Below, piece after piece: positions 11,626 to 23,110 of a DNA stretch of 64,000 bases (its first letter is position 1; every line of letters starts with the position of its first letter). The stretch comes from Pocillopora verrucosa (taxonomy: Eukaryota; Cnidaria; Anthozoa; Scleractinia; Pocilloporidae). Location: contig NW_027078186.1 of the NCBI RefSeq assembly GCF_036669915.1, positions 1-64,000 of the forward strand, written 5' to 3'. Made by a program: the position numbers and the translations under genes. A model generated the notes under the pieces. The model was given only the letters and a program-made list of their open reading frames with translations. It made no database searches and was not told where the DNA came from.

Positions 11626-12067
11626 GAGGAAATGGGGTCGAAATTCTGCTTGTTATCGGCCAGGTTCAGGCTGTAAAGCGGCCACATCCCTGAGTGTAGG
11701 CGAATTTGAAATTCTAAAGCCCTAGTTTCGTTACTCTAACCCTAAGAAATCGATACTCTAACCCTAAGAAATTGTTACCCTAACCCTAAGAAATGGTTAC
11801 CCTAACCCCGAAGTCGTTACCTAACCCTAATGTATTTTCCTCAACCCAGTTAACACATTGAGGAGCATCGATTTGAAGCACTATTCCCTAGGGAGGGGAG
11901 GGAGGGGTCCCAAGAGACATAACGTGTCCTAAAAACCTATTATACAATGTTTTAGCTCCGTAGGTGCGTGTATCTGGCTTTAAAATCTTACAGTGAGGAG
12001 ATACCAAACGGGTCAGCCTCTGGGACCGTCTGCGGGACTCGCAAGGGCTTGTGGGGGCGACCTGCTA
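11626..12067. other. 5S-U2 spacer (reference unit)
   Basis: This 0.44-kb stretch holds the telomere-like minisatellite (about 11731-11833), a CCTAGG / GGGGAGGGAGGGG purine block near 11887-11910, and otherwise unremarkable AT-rich sequence up to the U2 promoter. No protein gene or further RNA gene is seen. Confidence 0.7.
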
Positions 12068-12094
12068 CTATCCACCATAAACCGTGGGAAGGAT
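12068..12094 (+). promoter_or_regulatory. U2 PSE-like promoter element (reference unit)
   Basis: Located at -64 to -38 from U2. By eye it aligns with the region at -59 to -31 of U1: CTA, CCAC, ACC, GGG, AAG and GAT occur in the same order with only small spacing changes. A shared element at this distance fits the proximal sequence element that recruits SNAPc to snRNA genes. It is inferred from the U1/U2 comparison alone. Confidence 0.55.
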
Positions 12095-12131
12095 CCCTCG
12101 ACCACCCCCCTCACCCAGGGCATGCTTCGGC

Positions 12132-12318
12132 ATCNNNNNNNNNNNNNNNNNNNNNNNNNNNNNNNNNNNNNNNNNNNNNNNNNNNNNNNNNNNNNNNCGC
12201 TGCTCATTGAGCAGCTCATATATTAAACTGATTTTTGGAACTGGGCTGTGGAAAAGAGGCTTGCCTCGTCCCAGCCACGGGTTGCCTCGGTATAGCACTA
12301 CCTCCGAGTGCGGCCCAC
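12132..12318 (+). ncRNA. U2 snRNA, unit 6 (reference copy)
   Basis: U2 snRNA pairs with the intron branch site and with U6 in the spliceosome. ATC is visible, then 63 N (12135-12197) replace the branch-site and stem-loop I/IIa region. Visible parts are the GCTGCTCATTGAGCAGC hairpin, ATATATTAAA, the Sm-ring site ATTTTTGG (12231-12238), stem-loop III, and stem-loop IV with loop TATAGCACTA, the U2B''/SNF-type binding loop. The 3' end is estimated from the human U2 length (about 187 nt). No TATA box is seen, as expected for a Pol II snRNA gene. Confidence 0.97.
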
Positions 12319-12350
12319 TTCCCTCTGGGGAAGACACATTCAATCCAAAA

Positions 12351-12358
12351 CAAAGTCA
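12351..12358 (+). promoter_or_regulatory. Candidate 3' box of U2 (reference unit)
   Basis: CAAAGTCA lies about 33 bp after the U2 end and resembles CAAAAGTCA just after U1. Vertebrate U1 3' boxes contain CAAAAGTAGA, so this may be the 3'-end formation signal used by Integrator. Weak call. Confidence 0.35.
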
Positions 12359-12496
12359 ACGGTATAGCATTCTTTTATGTTTACAGGAGCCCCGCCCGCC
12401 CTTAGAGGGGGAAGAGGTGAAAGAGGGATGATAATTCAGACAACAGACAATGGCAGGAACGGCCGCTGGCCTACGTTTTCTGAAGTGCGCAAAGCA

Positions 12497-12525
12497 CTAC
12501 CACAAGGACCTAGGGGTAAGTGGAT
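12497..12525 (+). promoter_or_regulatory. U1 PSE-like promoter element (reference unit)
   Basis: Located at -59 to -31 from U1 and similar in order and spacing to the U2 element at 12068-12094. It includes ACCTAGGGGTAAGTGGAT, whose GGTAAGT also looks like a splice donor. Confidence 0.5.
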
Positions 12526-12555
12526 TTTTTCACCGAGGGCAGACGCTGAAAAAGC

Positions 12556-12633
12556 ATACTTACCTGACGCGGGAGGTACTGTGATCAAGGAGGCAGTCCT
12601 CTCAAGGCGAGGCCCTTTCATTGCACTTCGACT

Positions 12634-12676
<43 letters not shown>

Positions 12677-12720
12677 TATAATTTCTGGTAGTGGGGACCT
12701 GCGTTCGCGCTCGTCCCCGC
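12556..12720 (+). ncRNA. U1 snRNA, unit 6 (reference copy)
   Basis: U1 snRNA recognises 5' splice sites through its 5' end, seen here as ATACTTACCTG. Stem-loop I has GATCAAGGAGG in the U1-70K-binding position. Stem-loop II has the U1A-type loop ATTGCACTTC (12620-12629). Stem-loop III contains TACCCCAAATGTGGGTA. The Sm site is ATTTCTGG (12681-12688) and the last hairpin closes with GGGGACC / CGTCCCC. Length is about 165 nt against 164 in human. It follows U2 by 237 bp on the same strand, so each unit supplies U1, U2 and 5S in equal gene dose. Confidence 0.98.
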
Positions 12721-12728
12721 AAAAGTCA
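12720..12728 (+). promoter_or_regulatory. Candidate 3' box of U1 (reference unit)
   Basis: CAAAAGTCA starts at the last base assigned to U1 and is close to the CAAAAGTAGA core of vertebrate U1 3' boxes. It is nearer to the RNA end than usual, so the call is tentative. Confidence 0.35.
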
Positions 12729-13701
12729 TCCAAACTATGTCTATATGGCCCTCTTACTGACTATCGAGGGTATTTTTGCTTTTGCAGTGGACCGGTAGAC
12801 TTGCAAAGAAAGCAAAGGACGCACAACTGGCCAAGGTGTTGGCACGTTTGGAGGGGTAGAAGTGCATTGGAGAGACTGGAGGAAGGAAACAAGGTGAGTT
12901 TCGGGGCGGTGCGTAACTTTGCTGGCTGTTTTTGTTCAAGGCCTGTCTGCTCTATTGTGTGTAAAGTCCTGTTCGTTTGTATTTGCAGGTTGTGCGTGCC
13001 GTGCCGTGCTGTGCTATGCGCGCGAAGGGAAAGGAAATGAAAGGAAACCAAACGGCCGATCGACCGAGCGAGCGAGCATAGAAGGGCATTCGACTTGGAC
13101 CGTGAGTACACTTTGAACCTTTTGAGCGGTTTTATTGTCACTGGAGCCGCTTTTAGAAATGCTATTGCTATCGTTAGTGTATCCTTTGTGCGAGCAAGCG
13201 AGTGAACGAATGAACGAGGGAAGGAAACAAACTAGCAGAGTAGTAAAAGTATCGAACCTTTTTCCCGATTCGTTTGCAGTCTGAATCCAACCATTGTCGA
13301 CTTTCAGTGCCGTTTTTCGCGCGCCTCCTCTTGGAAGTGTGCGAGTGTTTTGCCACGTCACGATGGCTTAAAACTGCGTCTCAGAAGTGTGCGTTTTTTT
13401 CCTATTCATTTTTTCGTTCGTTATTTGGAATGATTTGATATCACAGAAGTAGAATTTGACATCATAAACTGTTCATCTCGCGCGTGCTCACTCGCTCGCG
13501 CGCGCTCTGTAAGAAAAGTCGATCGCACTAGAGTTTTCGCCATTAGCTGGCCGATTTTTGACAAAAAGGTGTTTTCCCCCCCTCGTTTTTTGCTTTGATT
13601 TTGTTCCTCACTCACCTACGGCTCTCTATGTGAAATTGTGGTGTATGGAGAGCTATTTATTGGGATAAAACGTTTAGAGATGTTCGCAAGACAAAAAATT
13701 G
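12729..13701. other. U1-to-5S spacer (reference unit)
   Basis: About 0.97 kb with no recognisable tRNA, U4, U5, U6, 7SK or spliced-leader gene on either strand. It holds the splice-like signals described for the candidate transcript, a CCACGTCACGATGGC motif near 13352, a CG-rich alternating block (about 13476-13508), and a C-run near 13575 whose length varies between units. Long open frames here are low-complexity and overlap on both strands. I do not treat them as genes. Confidence 0.7.
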
Positions 13702-13725
13702 AAGCCTACAACACGGGGTATTCCC

Positions 13726-13760
<35 letters not shown>

Positions 13761-13821
13761 CAGGGCTTAACTTCGGTGATCGGACGAGAACCGGTGCTTT
13801 CCCTGTGGTATGGTCGTAGAC
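13702..13821 (-). rRNA. 5S rRNA, unit 7
   Basis: A 120-nt copy; no difference from the reference seen by eye. Confidence 0.97.
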
Positions 13822-14327
13822 GAGGAAATGGGGTCGAAATTCTGCTTGTTATCGGCCAGGTTCAGGCTGTAAAGCGGCCACATCCCTGAGTGTAGGCGAA
13901 TTTGAAATTCTAAAGCCCTAGTTTCGTTACTCTAACCCTAAGAAATCGATACTCTAACCCTAAGAAATTGTTACCCTAACCCTAAGAAATGGTTACCCTA
14001 ACCCCGAAGTCGTTACCTAACCCTAATGTATTTTCCTCAACCCAGTTAACACATTGAGGAGCATCGATTTGAAGCACTATTCCCTAGGGAGGGGAGGGAG
14101 GGGTCCCAAGAGACATAACGTGTCCTAAAAACCTATTATACAATGTTTTAGCTCCGTAGGTGCGTGTATCTGGCTTTAAAATCTTACAGTGAGGAGATAC
14201 CAAACGGGTCAGCCTCTGGGACCGTCTGCGGGACTCGCAAGGGCTTGTGGGGGCGACCTGCTACTATCCACCATAAACCGTGGGAAGGATCCCTCGACCA
14301 CCCCCCTCACCCAGGGCATGCTTCGGC

Positions 14328-14514
14328 ATCNNNNNNNNNNNNNNNNNNNNNNNNNNNNNNNNNNNNNNNNNNNNNNNNNNNNNNNNNNNNNNNCGCTGCT
14401 CATTGAGCAGCTCATATATTAAACTGATTTTTGGAACTGGGCTGTGGAAAAGAGGCTTGCCTCGTCCCAGCCACGGGTTGCCTCGGTATAGCACTACCTC
14501 CGAGTGCGGCCCAC
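14328..14514 (+). ncRNA. U2 snRNA, unit 7
   Basis: ATC, 63 N (14331-14393), then U2 core as in the reference. Confidence 0.95.
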
Positions 14515-14751
14515 TTCCCTCTGGGGAAGACACATTCAATCCAAAACAAAGTCAACGGTATAGCATTCTTTTATGTTTACAGGAGCCCCGCCCGCCCTTA
14601 GAGGGGGAAGAGGTGAAAGAGGGATGATAATTCAGACAACAGACAATGGCAGGAACGGCCGCTGGCCTACGTTTTCTGAAGTGCGCAAAGCACTACCACA
14701 AGGACCTAGGGGTAAGTGGATTTTTTCACCGAGGGCAGACGCTGAAAAAGC

Positions 14752-14829
14752 ATACTTACCTGACGCGGGAGGTACTGTGATCAAGGAGGCAGTCCTCTCA
14801 AGGCGAGGCCCTTTCATTGCACTTCGACT

Positions 14830-14872
<43 letters not shown>

Positions 14873-14916
14873 TATAATTTCTGGTAGTGGGGACCTGCGT
14901 TCGCGCTCGTCCCCGC
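14752..14916 (+). ncRNA. U1 snRNA, unit 7
   Basis: Full-length copy matching the reference. Confidence 0.97.
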
Positions 14917-15896
14917 AAAAGTCATCCAAACTATGTCTATATGGCCCTCTTACTGACTATCGAGGGTATTTTTGCTTTTGCAGTGGACCGGTAGACTTGC
15001 AAAGAAAGCAAAGGACGCACAACTGGCCAAGGTGTTGGCACGTTTGGAGGGGTAGAAGTGCATTGGAGAGACTGGAGGAAGGAAACAAGGTGAGTTTCGG
15101 GGCGGTGCGTAACTTTGCTGGCTGTTTTTGTTCAAGGCCTGTCTGCTCTATTGTGTGTAAAGTCCTGTTCGTTTGTATTTGCAGGTTGTGCGTGCCGTGC
15201 CGTGCTGTGCTATGCGCGCGAAGGGAAAGGAAATGAAAGGAAACCAAACGGCCGATCGACCGAGCGAGCGAGCATAGAAGGGCATTCGACTTGGACCGTG
15301 AGTACACTTTGAACCTTTTGAGCGGTTTTATTGTCACTGGAGCCGCTTTTAGAAATGCTATTGCTATCGTTAGTGTATCCTTTGTGCGAGCAAGCGAGTG
15401 AACGAATGAACGAGGGAAGGAAACAAACTAGCAGAGTAGTAAAAGTATCGAACCTTTTTCCCGATTCGTTTGCAGTCTGAATCCAACCATTGTCGACTTT
15501 CAGTGCCGTTTTTCGCGCGCCTCCTCTTGGAAGTGTGCGAGTGTTTTGCCACGTCACGATGGCTTAAAACTGCGTCTCAGAAGTGTGCGTTTTTTTCCTA
15601 TTCATTTTTTCGTTCGTTATTTGGAATGATTTGATATCACAGAAGTAGAATTTGACATCATAAACTGTTCATCTCGCGCGTGCTCACTCGCTCGCGCGCG
15701 CTCTGTAAGAAAAGTCGATCGCACTAGAGTTTTCGCCATTAGCTGGCCGATTTTTGACAAAAAGGTGTTTTCCCCCCCTCGTTTTTTGCTTTGATTTTGT
15801 TCCTCACTCACCTACGGCTCTCTATGTGAAATTGTGGTGTATGGAGAGCTATTTATTGGGATAAAACGTTTAGAGATGTTCGCAAGACAAAAAATG

Positions 15897-15920
15897 AAGC
15901 CTACAACACGGGGTATTCCC

Positions 15921-15955
<35 letters not shown>

Positions 15956-16016
15956 CAGGGCTTAACTTCGGTGATCGGACGAGAACCGGTGCTTTCCCTG
16001 TGGTATGGTCGTAGAC
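15897..16016 (-). rRNA. 5S rRNA, unit 8
   Basis: A 120-nt copy matching the reference. One base is missing between the gene and its T-run terminator, which is still six T long. Confidence 0.97.
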
Positions 16017-16522
16017 GAGGAAATGGGGTCGAAATTCTGCTTGTTATCGGCCAGGTTCAGGCTGTAAAGCGGCCACATCCCTGAGTGTAGGCGAATTTGA
16101 AATTCTAAAGCCCTAGTTTCGTTACTCTAACCCTAAGAAATCGATACTCTAACCCTAAGAAATTGTTACCCTAACCCTAAGAAATGGTTACCCTAACCCC
16201 GAAGTCGTTACCTAACCCTAATGTATTTTCCTCAACCCAGTTAACACATTGAGGAGCATCGATTTGAAGCACTATTCCCTAGGGAGGGGAGGGAGGGGTC
16301 CCAAGAGACATAACGTGTCCTAAAAACCTATTATACAATGTTTTAGCTCCGTAGGTGCGTGTATCTGGCTTTAAAATCTTACAGTGAGGAGATACCAAAC
16401 GGGTCAGCCTCTGGGACCGTCTGCGGGACTCGCAAGGGCTTGTGGGGGCGACCTGCTACTATCCACCATAAACCGTGGGAAGGATCCCTCGACCACCCCC
16501 CTCACCCAGGGCATGCTTCGGC

Positions 16523-16709
16523 ATCNNNNNNNNNNNNNNNNNNNNNNNNNNNNNNNNNNNNNNNNNNNNNNNNNNNNNNNNNNNNNNNCGCTGCTCATTG
16601 AGCAGCTCATATATTAAACTGATTTTTGGAACTGGGCTGTGGAAAAGAGGCTTGCCTCGTCCCAGCCACGGGTTGCCTCGGTATAGCACTACCTCCGAGT
16701 GCGGCCCAC
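16523..16709 (+). ncRNA. U2 snRNA, unit 8
   Basis: ATC, 63 N (16526-16588), then U2 core as in the reference. Confidence 0.95.
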
Positions 16710-16946
16710 TTCCCTCTGGGGAAGACACATTCAATCCAAAACAAAGTCAACGGTATAGCATTCTTTTATGTTTACAGGAGCCCCGCCCGCCCTTAGAGGG
16801 GGAAGAGGTGAAAGAGGGATGATAATTCAGACAACAGACAATGGCAGGAACGGCCGCTGGCCTACGTTTTCTGAAGTGCGCAAAGCACTACCACAAGGAC
16901 CTAGGGGTAAGTGGATTTTTTCACCGAGGGCAGACGCTGAAAAAGC

Positions 16947-17024
16947 ATACTTACCTGACGCGGGAGGTACTGTGATCAAGGAGGCAGTCCTCTCAAGGCG
17001 AGGCCCTTTCATTGCACTTCGACT

Positions 17025-17067
<43 letters not shown>

Positions 17068-17111
17068 TATAATTTCTGGTAGTGGGGACCTGCGTTCGCG
17101 CTCGTCCCCGC
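16947..17111 (+). ncRNA. U1 snRNA, unit 8
   Basis: Full-length copy matching the reference. Confidence 0.97.
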
Positions 17112-18092
17112 AAAAGTCATCCAAACTATGTCTATATGGCCCTCTTACTGACTATCGAGGGTATTTTTGCTTTTGCAGTGGACCGGTAGACTTGCAAAGA
17201 AAGCAAAGGACGCACAACTGGCCAAGGTGTTGGCACGTTTGGAGGGGTAGAAGTGCATTGGAGAGACTGGAGGAAGGAAACAAGGTGAGTTTCGGGGCGG
17301 TGCGTAACTTTGCTGGCTGTTTTTGTTCAAGGCCTGTCTGCTCTATTGTGTGTAAAGTCCTGTTCGTTTGTATTTGCAGGTTGTGCGTGCCGTGCCGTGC
17401 TGTGCTATGCGCGCGAAGGGAAAGGAAATGAAAGGAAACCAAACGGCCGATCGACCGAGCGAGCGAGCATAGAAGGGCATTCGACTTGGACCGTGAGTAC
17501 ACTTTGAACCTTTTGAGCGGTTTTATTGTCACTGGAGCCGCTTTTAGAAATGCTATTGCTATCGTTAGTGTATCCTTTGTGCGAGCAAGCGAGTGAACGA
17601 ATGAACGAGGGAAGGAAACAAACTAGCAGAGTAGTAAAAGTATCGAACCTTTTTCCCGATTCGTTTGCAGTCTGAATCCAACCATTGTCGACTTTCAGTG
17701 CCGTTTTTCGCGCGCCTCCTCTTGGAAGTGTGCGAGTGTTTTGCCACGTCACGATGGCTTAAAACTGCGTCTCAGAAGTGTGCGTTTTTTTCCTATTCAT
17801 TTTTTCGTTCGTTATTTGGAATGATTTGATATCACAGAAGTAGAATTTGACATCATAAACTGTTCATCTCGCGCGTGCTCACTCGCTCGCGCGCGCTCTG
17901 TAAGAAAAGTCGATCGCACTAGAGTTTTCGCCATTAGCTGGCCGATTTTTGACAAAAAGGTGTTTTCCCCCCCTCGTTTTTTGCTTTGATTTTGTTCCTC
18001 ACTCACCTACGGCTCTCTATGTGAAATTGTGGTGTATGGAGAGCTATTTATTGGGATAAAACGTTTAGAGATGTTCGCAAGACAAAAAATTG

Positions 18093-18116
18093 AAGCCTAC
18101 AACACGGGGTATTCCC

Positions 18117-18151
<35 letters not shown>

Positions 18152-18212
18152 CAGGGCTTAACTTCGGTGATCGGACGAGAACCGGTGCTTTCCCTGTGGT
18201 ATGGTCGTAGAC
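18093..18212 (-). rRNA. 5S rRNA, unit 9
   Basis: A 120-nt copy; no difference seen. Confidence 0.97.
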
Positions 18213-18718
18213 GAGGAAATGGGGTCGAAATTCTGCTTGTTATCGGCCAGGTTCAGGCTGTAAAGCGGCCACATCCCTGAGTGTAGGCGAATTTGAAATT
18301 CTAAAGCCCTAGTTTCGTTACTCTAACCCTAAGAAATCGATACTCTAACCCTAAGAAATTGTTACCCTAACCCTAAGAAATGGTTACCCTAACCCCGAAG
18401 TCGTTACCTAACCCTAATGTATTTTCCTCAACCCAGTTAACACATTGAGGAGCATCGATTTGAAGCACTATTCCCTAGGGAGGGGAGGGAGGGGTCCCAA
18501 GAGACATAACGTGTCCTAAAAACCTATTATACAATGTTTTAGCTCCGTAGGTGCGTGTATCTGGCTTTAAAATCTTACAGTGAGGAGATACCAAACGGGT
18601 CAGCCTCTGGGACCGTCTGCGGGACTCGCAAGGGCTTGTGGGGGCGACCTGCTACTATCCACCATAAACCGTGGGAAGGATCCCTCGACCACCCCCCTCA
18701 CCCAGGGCATGCTTCGGC

Positions 18719-18905
18719 ATCNNNNNNNNNNNNNNNNNNNNNNNNNNNNNNNNNNNNNNNNNNNNNNNNNNNNNNNNNNNNNNNCGCTGCTCATTGAGCA
18801 GCTCATATATTAAACTGATTTTTGGAACTGGGCTGTGGAAAAGAGGCTTGCCTCGTCCCAGCCACGGGTTGCCTCGGTATAGCACTACCTCCGAGTGCGG
18901 CCCAC
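18719..18905 (+). ncRNA. U2 snRNA, unit 9
   Basis: ATC, 63 N (18722-18784), then U2 core. Confidence 0.95.
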
Positions 18906-19142
18906 TTCCCTCTGGGGAAGACACATTCAATCCAAAACAAAGTCAACGGTATAGCATTCTTTTATGTTTACAGGAGCCCCGCCCGCCCTTAGAGGGGGAA
19001 GAGGTGAAAGAGGGATGATAATTCAGACAACAGACAATGGCAGGAACGGCCGCTGGCCTACGTTTTCTGAAGTGCGCAAAGCACTACCACAAGGACCTAG
19101 GGGTAAGTGGATTTTTTCACCGAGGGCAGACGCTGAAAAAGC

Positions 19143-19220
19143 ATACTTACCTGACGCGGGAGGTACTGTGATCAAGGAGGCAGTCCTCTCAAGGCGAGGC
19201 CCTTTCATTGCACTTCGACT

Positions 19221-19263
<43 letters not shown>

Positions 19264-19307
19264 TATAATTTCTGGTAGTGGGGACCTGCGTTCGCGCTCG
19301 TCCCCGC
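19143..19307 (+). ncRNA. U1 snRNA, unit 9
   Basis: Full-length copy matching the reference. Confidence 0.97.
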
Positions 19308-20288
19308 AAAAGTCATCCAAACTATGTCTATATGGCCCTCTTACTGACTATCGAGGGTATTTTTGCTTTTGCAGTGGACCGGTAGACTTGCAAAGAAAGC
19401 AAAGGACGCACAACTGGCCAAGGTGTTGGCACGTTTGGAGGGGTAGAAGTGCATTGGAGAGACTGGAGGAAGGAAACAAGGTGAGTTTCGGGGCGGTGCG
19501 TAACTTTGCTGGCTGTTTTTGTTCAAGGCCTGTCTGCTCTATTGTGTGTAAAGTCCTGTTCGTTTGTATTTGCAGGTTGTGCGTGCCGTGCCGTGCTGTG
19601 CTATGCGCGCGAAGGGAAAGGAAATGAAAGGAAACCAAACGGCCGATCGACCGAGCGAGCGAGCATAGAAGGGCATTCGACTTGGACCGTGAGTACACTT
19701 TGAACCTTTTGAGCGGTTTTATTGTCACTGGAGCCGCTTTTAGAAATGCTATTGCTATCGTTAGTGTATCCTTTGTGCGAGCAAGCGAGTGAACGAATGA
19801 ACGAGGGAAGGAAACAAACTAGCAGAGTAGTAAAAGTATCGAACCTTTTTCCCGATTCGTTTGCAGTCTGAATCCAACCATTGTCGACTTTCAGTGCCGT
19901 TTTTCGCGCGCCTCCTCTTGGAAGTGTGCGAGTGTTTTGCCACGTCACGATGGCTTAAAACTGCGTCTCAGAAGTGTGCGTTTTTTTCCTATTCATTTTT
20001 TCGTTCGTTATTTGGAATGATTTGATATCACAGAAGTAGAATTTGACATCATAAACTGTTCATCTCGCGCGTGCTCACTCGCTCGCGCGCGCTCTGTAAG
20101 AAAAGTCGATCGCACTAGAGTTTTCGCCATTAGCTGGCCGATTTTTGACAAAAAGGTGTTTTCCCCCCCTCGTTTTTTGCTTTGATTTTGTTCCTCACTC
20201 ACCTACGGCTCTCTATGTGAAATTGTGGTGTATGGAGAGCTATTTATTGGGATAAAACGTTTAGAGATGTTCGCAAGACAAAAAATTG

Positions 20289-20312
20289 AAGCCTACAACA
20301 CGGGGTATTCCC

Positions 20313-20347
<35 letters not shown>

Positions 20348-20408
20348 CAGGGCTTAACTTCGGTGATCGGACGAGAACCGGTGCTTTCCCTGTGGTATGG
20401 TCGTAGAC
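20289..20408 (-). rRNA. 5S rRNA, unit 10
   Basis: A 120-nt copy; no difference seen. Confidence 0.97.
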
Positions 20409-20914
20409 GAGGAAATGGGGTCGAAATTCTGCTTGTTATCGGCCAGGTTCAGGCTGTAAAGCGGCCACATCCCTGAGTGTAGGCGAATTTGAAATTCTAA
20501 AGCCCTAGTTTCGTTACTCTAACCCTAAGAAATCGATACTCTAACCCTAAGAAATTGTTACCCTAACCCTAAGAAATGGTTACCCTAACCCCGAAGTCGT
20601 TACCTAACCCTAATGTATTTTCCTCAACCCAGTTAACACATTGAGGAGCATCGATTTGAAGCACTATTCCCTAGGGAGGGGAGGGAGGGGTCCCAAGAGA
20701 CATAACGTGTCCTAAAAACCTATTATACAATGTTTTAGCTCCGTAGGTGCGTGTATCTGGCTTTAAAATCTTACAGTGAGGAGATACCAAACGGGTCAGC
20801 CTCTGGGACCGTCTGCGGGACTCGCAAGGGCTTGTGGGGGCGACCTGCTACTATCCACCATAAACCGTGGGAAGGATCCCTCGACCACCCCCCTCACCCA
20901 GGGCATGCTTCGGC

Positions 20915-21101
20915 ATCNNNNNNNNNNNNNNNNNNNNNNNNNNNNNNNNNNNNNNNNNNNNNNNNNNNNNNNNNNNNNNNCGCTGCTCATTGAGCAGCTC
21001 ATATATTAAACTGATTTTTGGAACTGGGCTGTGGAAAAGAGGCTTGCCTCGTCCCAGCCACGGGTTGCCTCGGTATAGCACTACCTCCGAGTGCGGCCCA
21101 C
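20915..21101 (+). ncRNA. U2 snRNA, unit 10
   Basis: ATC, 63 N (20918-20980), then U2 core. Confidence 0.95.
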
Positions 21102-21338
21102 TTCCCTCTGGGGAAGACACATTCAATCCAAAACAAAGTCAACGGTATAGCATTCTTTTATGTTTACAGGAGCCCCGCCCGCCCTTAGAGGGGGAAGAGG
21201 TGAAAGAGGGATGATAATTCAGACAACAGACAATGGCAGGAACGGCCGCTGGCCTACGTTTTCTGAAGTGCGCAAAGCACTACCACAAGGACCTAGGGGT
21301 AAGTGGATTTTTTCACCGAGGGCAGACGCTGAAAAAGC

Positions 21339-21416
21339 ATACTTACCTGACGCGGGAGGTACTGTGATCAAGGAGGCAGTCCTCTCAAGGCGAGGCCCTT
21401 TCATTGCACTTCGACT

Positions 21417-21459
<43 letters not shown>

Positions 21460-21503
21460 TATAATTTCTGGTAGTGGGGACCTGCGTTCGCGCTCGTCCC
21501 CGC
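21339..21503 (+). ncRNA. U1 snRNA, unit 10
   Basis: Full-length copy matching the reference. Confidence 0.97.
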
Positions 21504-22484
21504 AAAAGTCATCCAAACTATGTCTATATGGCCCTCTTACTGACTATCGAGGGTATTTTTGCTTTTGCAGTGGACCGGTAGACTTGCAAAGAAAGCAAAG
21601 GACGCACAACTGGCCAAGGTGTTGGCACGTTTGGAGGGGTAGAAGTGCATTGGAGAGACTGGAGGAAGGAAACAAGGTGAGTTTCGGGGCGGTGCGTAAC
21701 TTTGCTGGCTGTTTTTGTTCAAGGCCTGTCTGCTCTATTGTGTGTAAAGTCCTGTTCGTTTGTATTTGCAGGTTGTGCGTGCCGTGCCGTGCTGTGCTAT
21801 GCGCGCGAAGGGAAAGGAAATGAAAGGAAACCAAACGGCCGATCGACCGAGCGAGCGAGCATAGAAGGGCATTCGACTTGGACCGTGAGTACACTTTGAA
21901 CCTTTTGAGCGGTTTTATTGTCACTGGAGCCGCTTTTAGAAATGCTATTGCTATCGTTAGTGTATCCTTTGTGCGAGCAAGCGAGTGAACGAATGAACGA
22001 GGGAAGGAAACAAACTAGCAGAGTAGTAAAAGTATCGAACCTTTTTCCCGATTCGTTTGCAGTCTGAATCCAACCATTGTCGACTTTCAGTGCCGTTTTT
22101 CGCGCGCCTCCTCTTGGAAGTGTGCGAGTGTTTTGCCACGTCACGATGGCTTAAAACTGCGTCTCAGAAGTGTGCGTTTTTTTCCTATTCATTTTTTCGT
22201 TCGTTATTTGGAATGATTTGATATCACAGAAGTAGAATTTGACATCATAAACTGTTCATCTCGCGCGTGCTCACTCGCTCGCGCGCGCTCTGTAAGAAAA
22301 GTCGATCGCACTAGAGTTTTCGCCATTAGCTGGCCGATTTTTGACAAAAAGGTGTTTTCCCCCCCTCGTTTTTTGCTTTGATTTTGTTCCTCACTCACCT
22401 ACGGCTCTCTATGTGAAATTGTGGTGTATGGAGAGCTATTTATTGGGATAAAACGTTTAGAGATGTTCGCAAGACAAAAAATTG

Positions 22485-22508
22485 AAGCCTACAACACGGG
22501 GTATTCCC

Positions 22509-22543
<35 letters not shown>

Positions 22544-22604
22544 CAGGGCTTAACTTCGGTGATCGGACGAGAACCGGTGCTTTCCCTGTGGTATGGTCGT
22601 AGAC
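22485..22604 (-). rRNA. 5S rRNA, unit 11
   Basis: A 120-nt copy; no difference seen. Confidence 0.97.
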
Positions 22605-23110
22605 GAGGAAATGGGGTCGAAATTCTGCTTGTTATCGGCCAGGTTCAGGCTGTAAAGCGGCCACATCCCTGAGTGTAGGCGAATTTGAAATTCTAAAGCC
22701 CTAGTTTCGTTACTCTAACCCTAAGAAATCGATACTCTAACCCTAAGAAATTGTTACCCTAACCCTAAGAAATGGTTACCCTAACCCCGAAGTCGTTACC
22801 TAACCCTAATGTATTTTCCTCAACCCAGTTAACACATTGAGGAGCATCGATTTGAAGCACTATTCCCTAGGGAGGGGAGGGAGGGGTCCCAAGAGACATA
22901 ACGTGTCCTAAAAACCTATTATACAATGTTTTAGCTCCGTAGGTGCGTGTATCTGGCTTTAAAATCTTACAGTGAGGAGATACCAAACGGGTCAGCCTCT
23001 GGGACCGTCTGCGGGACTCGCAAGGGCTTGTGGGGGCGACCTGCTACTATCCACCATAAACCGTGGGAAGGATCCCTCGACCACCCCCCTCACCCAGGGC
23101 ATGCTTCGGC

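Larger units (their letters stand above)
12387..13367 (+). other. Candidate spliced transcript running across U1 (reference unit)
   Basis: Plus-strand splice-like signals occur in a consistent order. An acceptor (TTTATGTTTACAG) precedes exon A 12387-12515, then donor GG|GTAAGT. Acceptor TTTTTGCTTTTGCAG precedes exon B 12788-12893, then donor AAG|GTGAGT. Acceptor TTTGTATTTGCAG precedes exon C 12989-13101, then donor ACC|GTGAGT, and acceptor TTCGTTTGCAG precedes exon D from 13280. Introns would be 272, 95 and 178 nt; the first contains the whole U1 gene. Joining A to B keeps one frame open from an ATG at 12450 (ACAATGG context) to a TAG at 12857, 45 codons, Lys/Ala/Leu-rich. I do not recognise the peptide. 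The first donor overlaps the probable U1 PSE, so it may be coincidental. The last exon's end is not defined. Confidence 0.3.

Noticed and set aside
13476-13508. CG-alternating block as a functional Z-DNA or origin element
   Set aside because: The block is short and nothing else around it supports a function; it is noted only as spacer composition.
12721-13701. A fourth RNA gene (U4, U5, U6, spliced leader, tRNA or snoRNA) in the spacer
   Set aside because: I looked for their conserved words on both strands, including C/D box pairs in the proposed introns, and found none.
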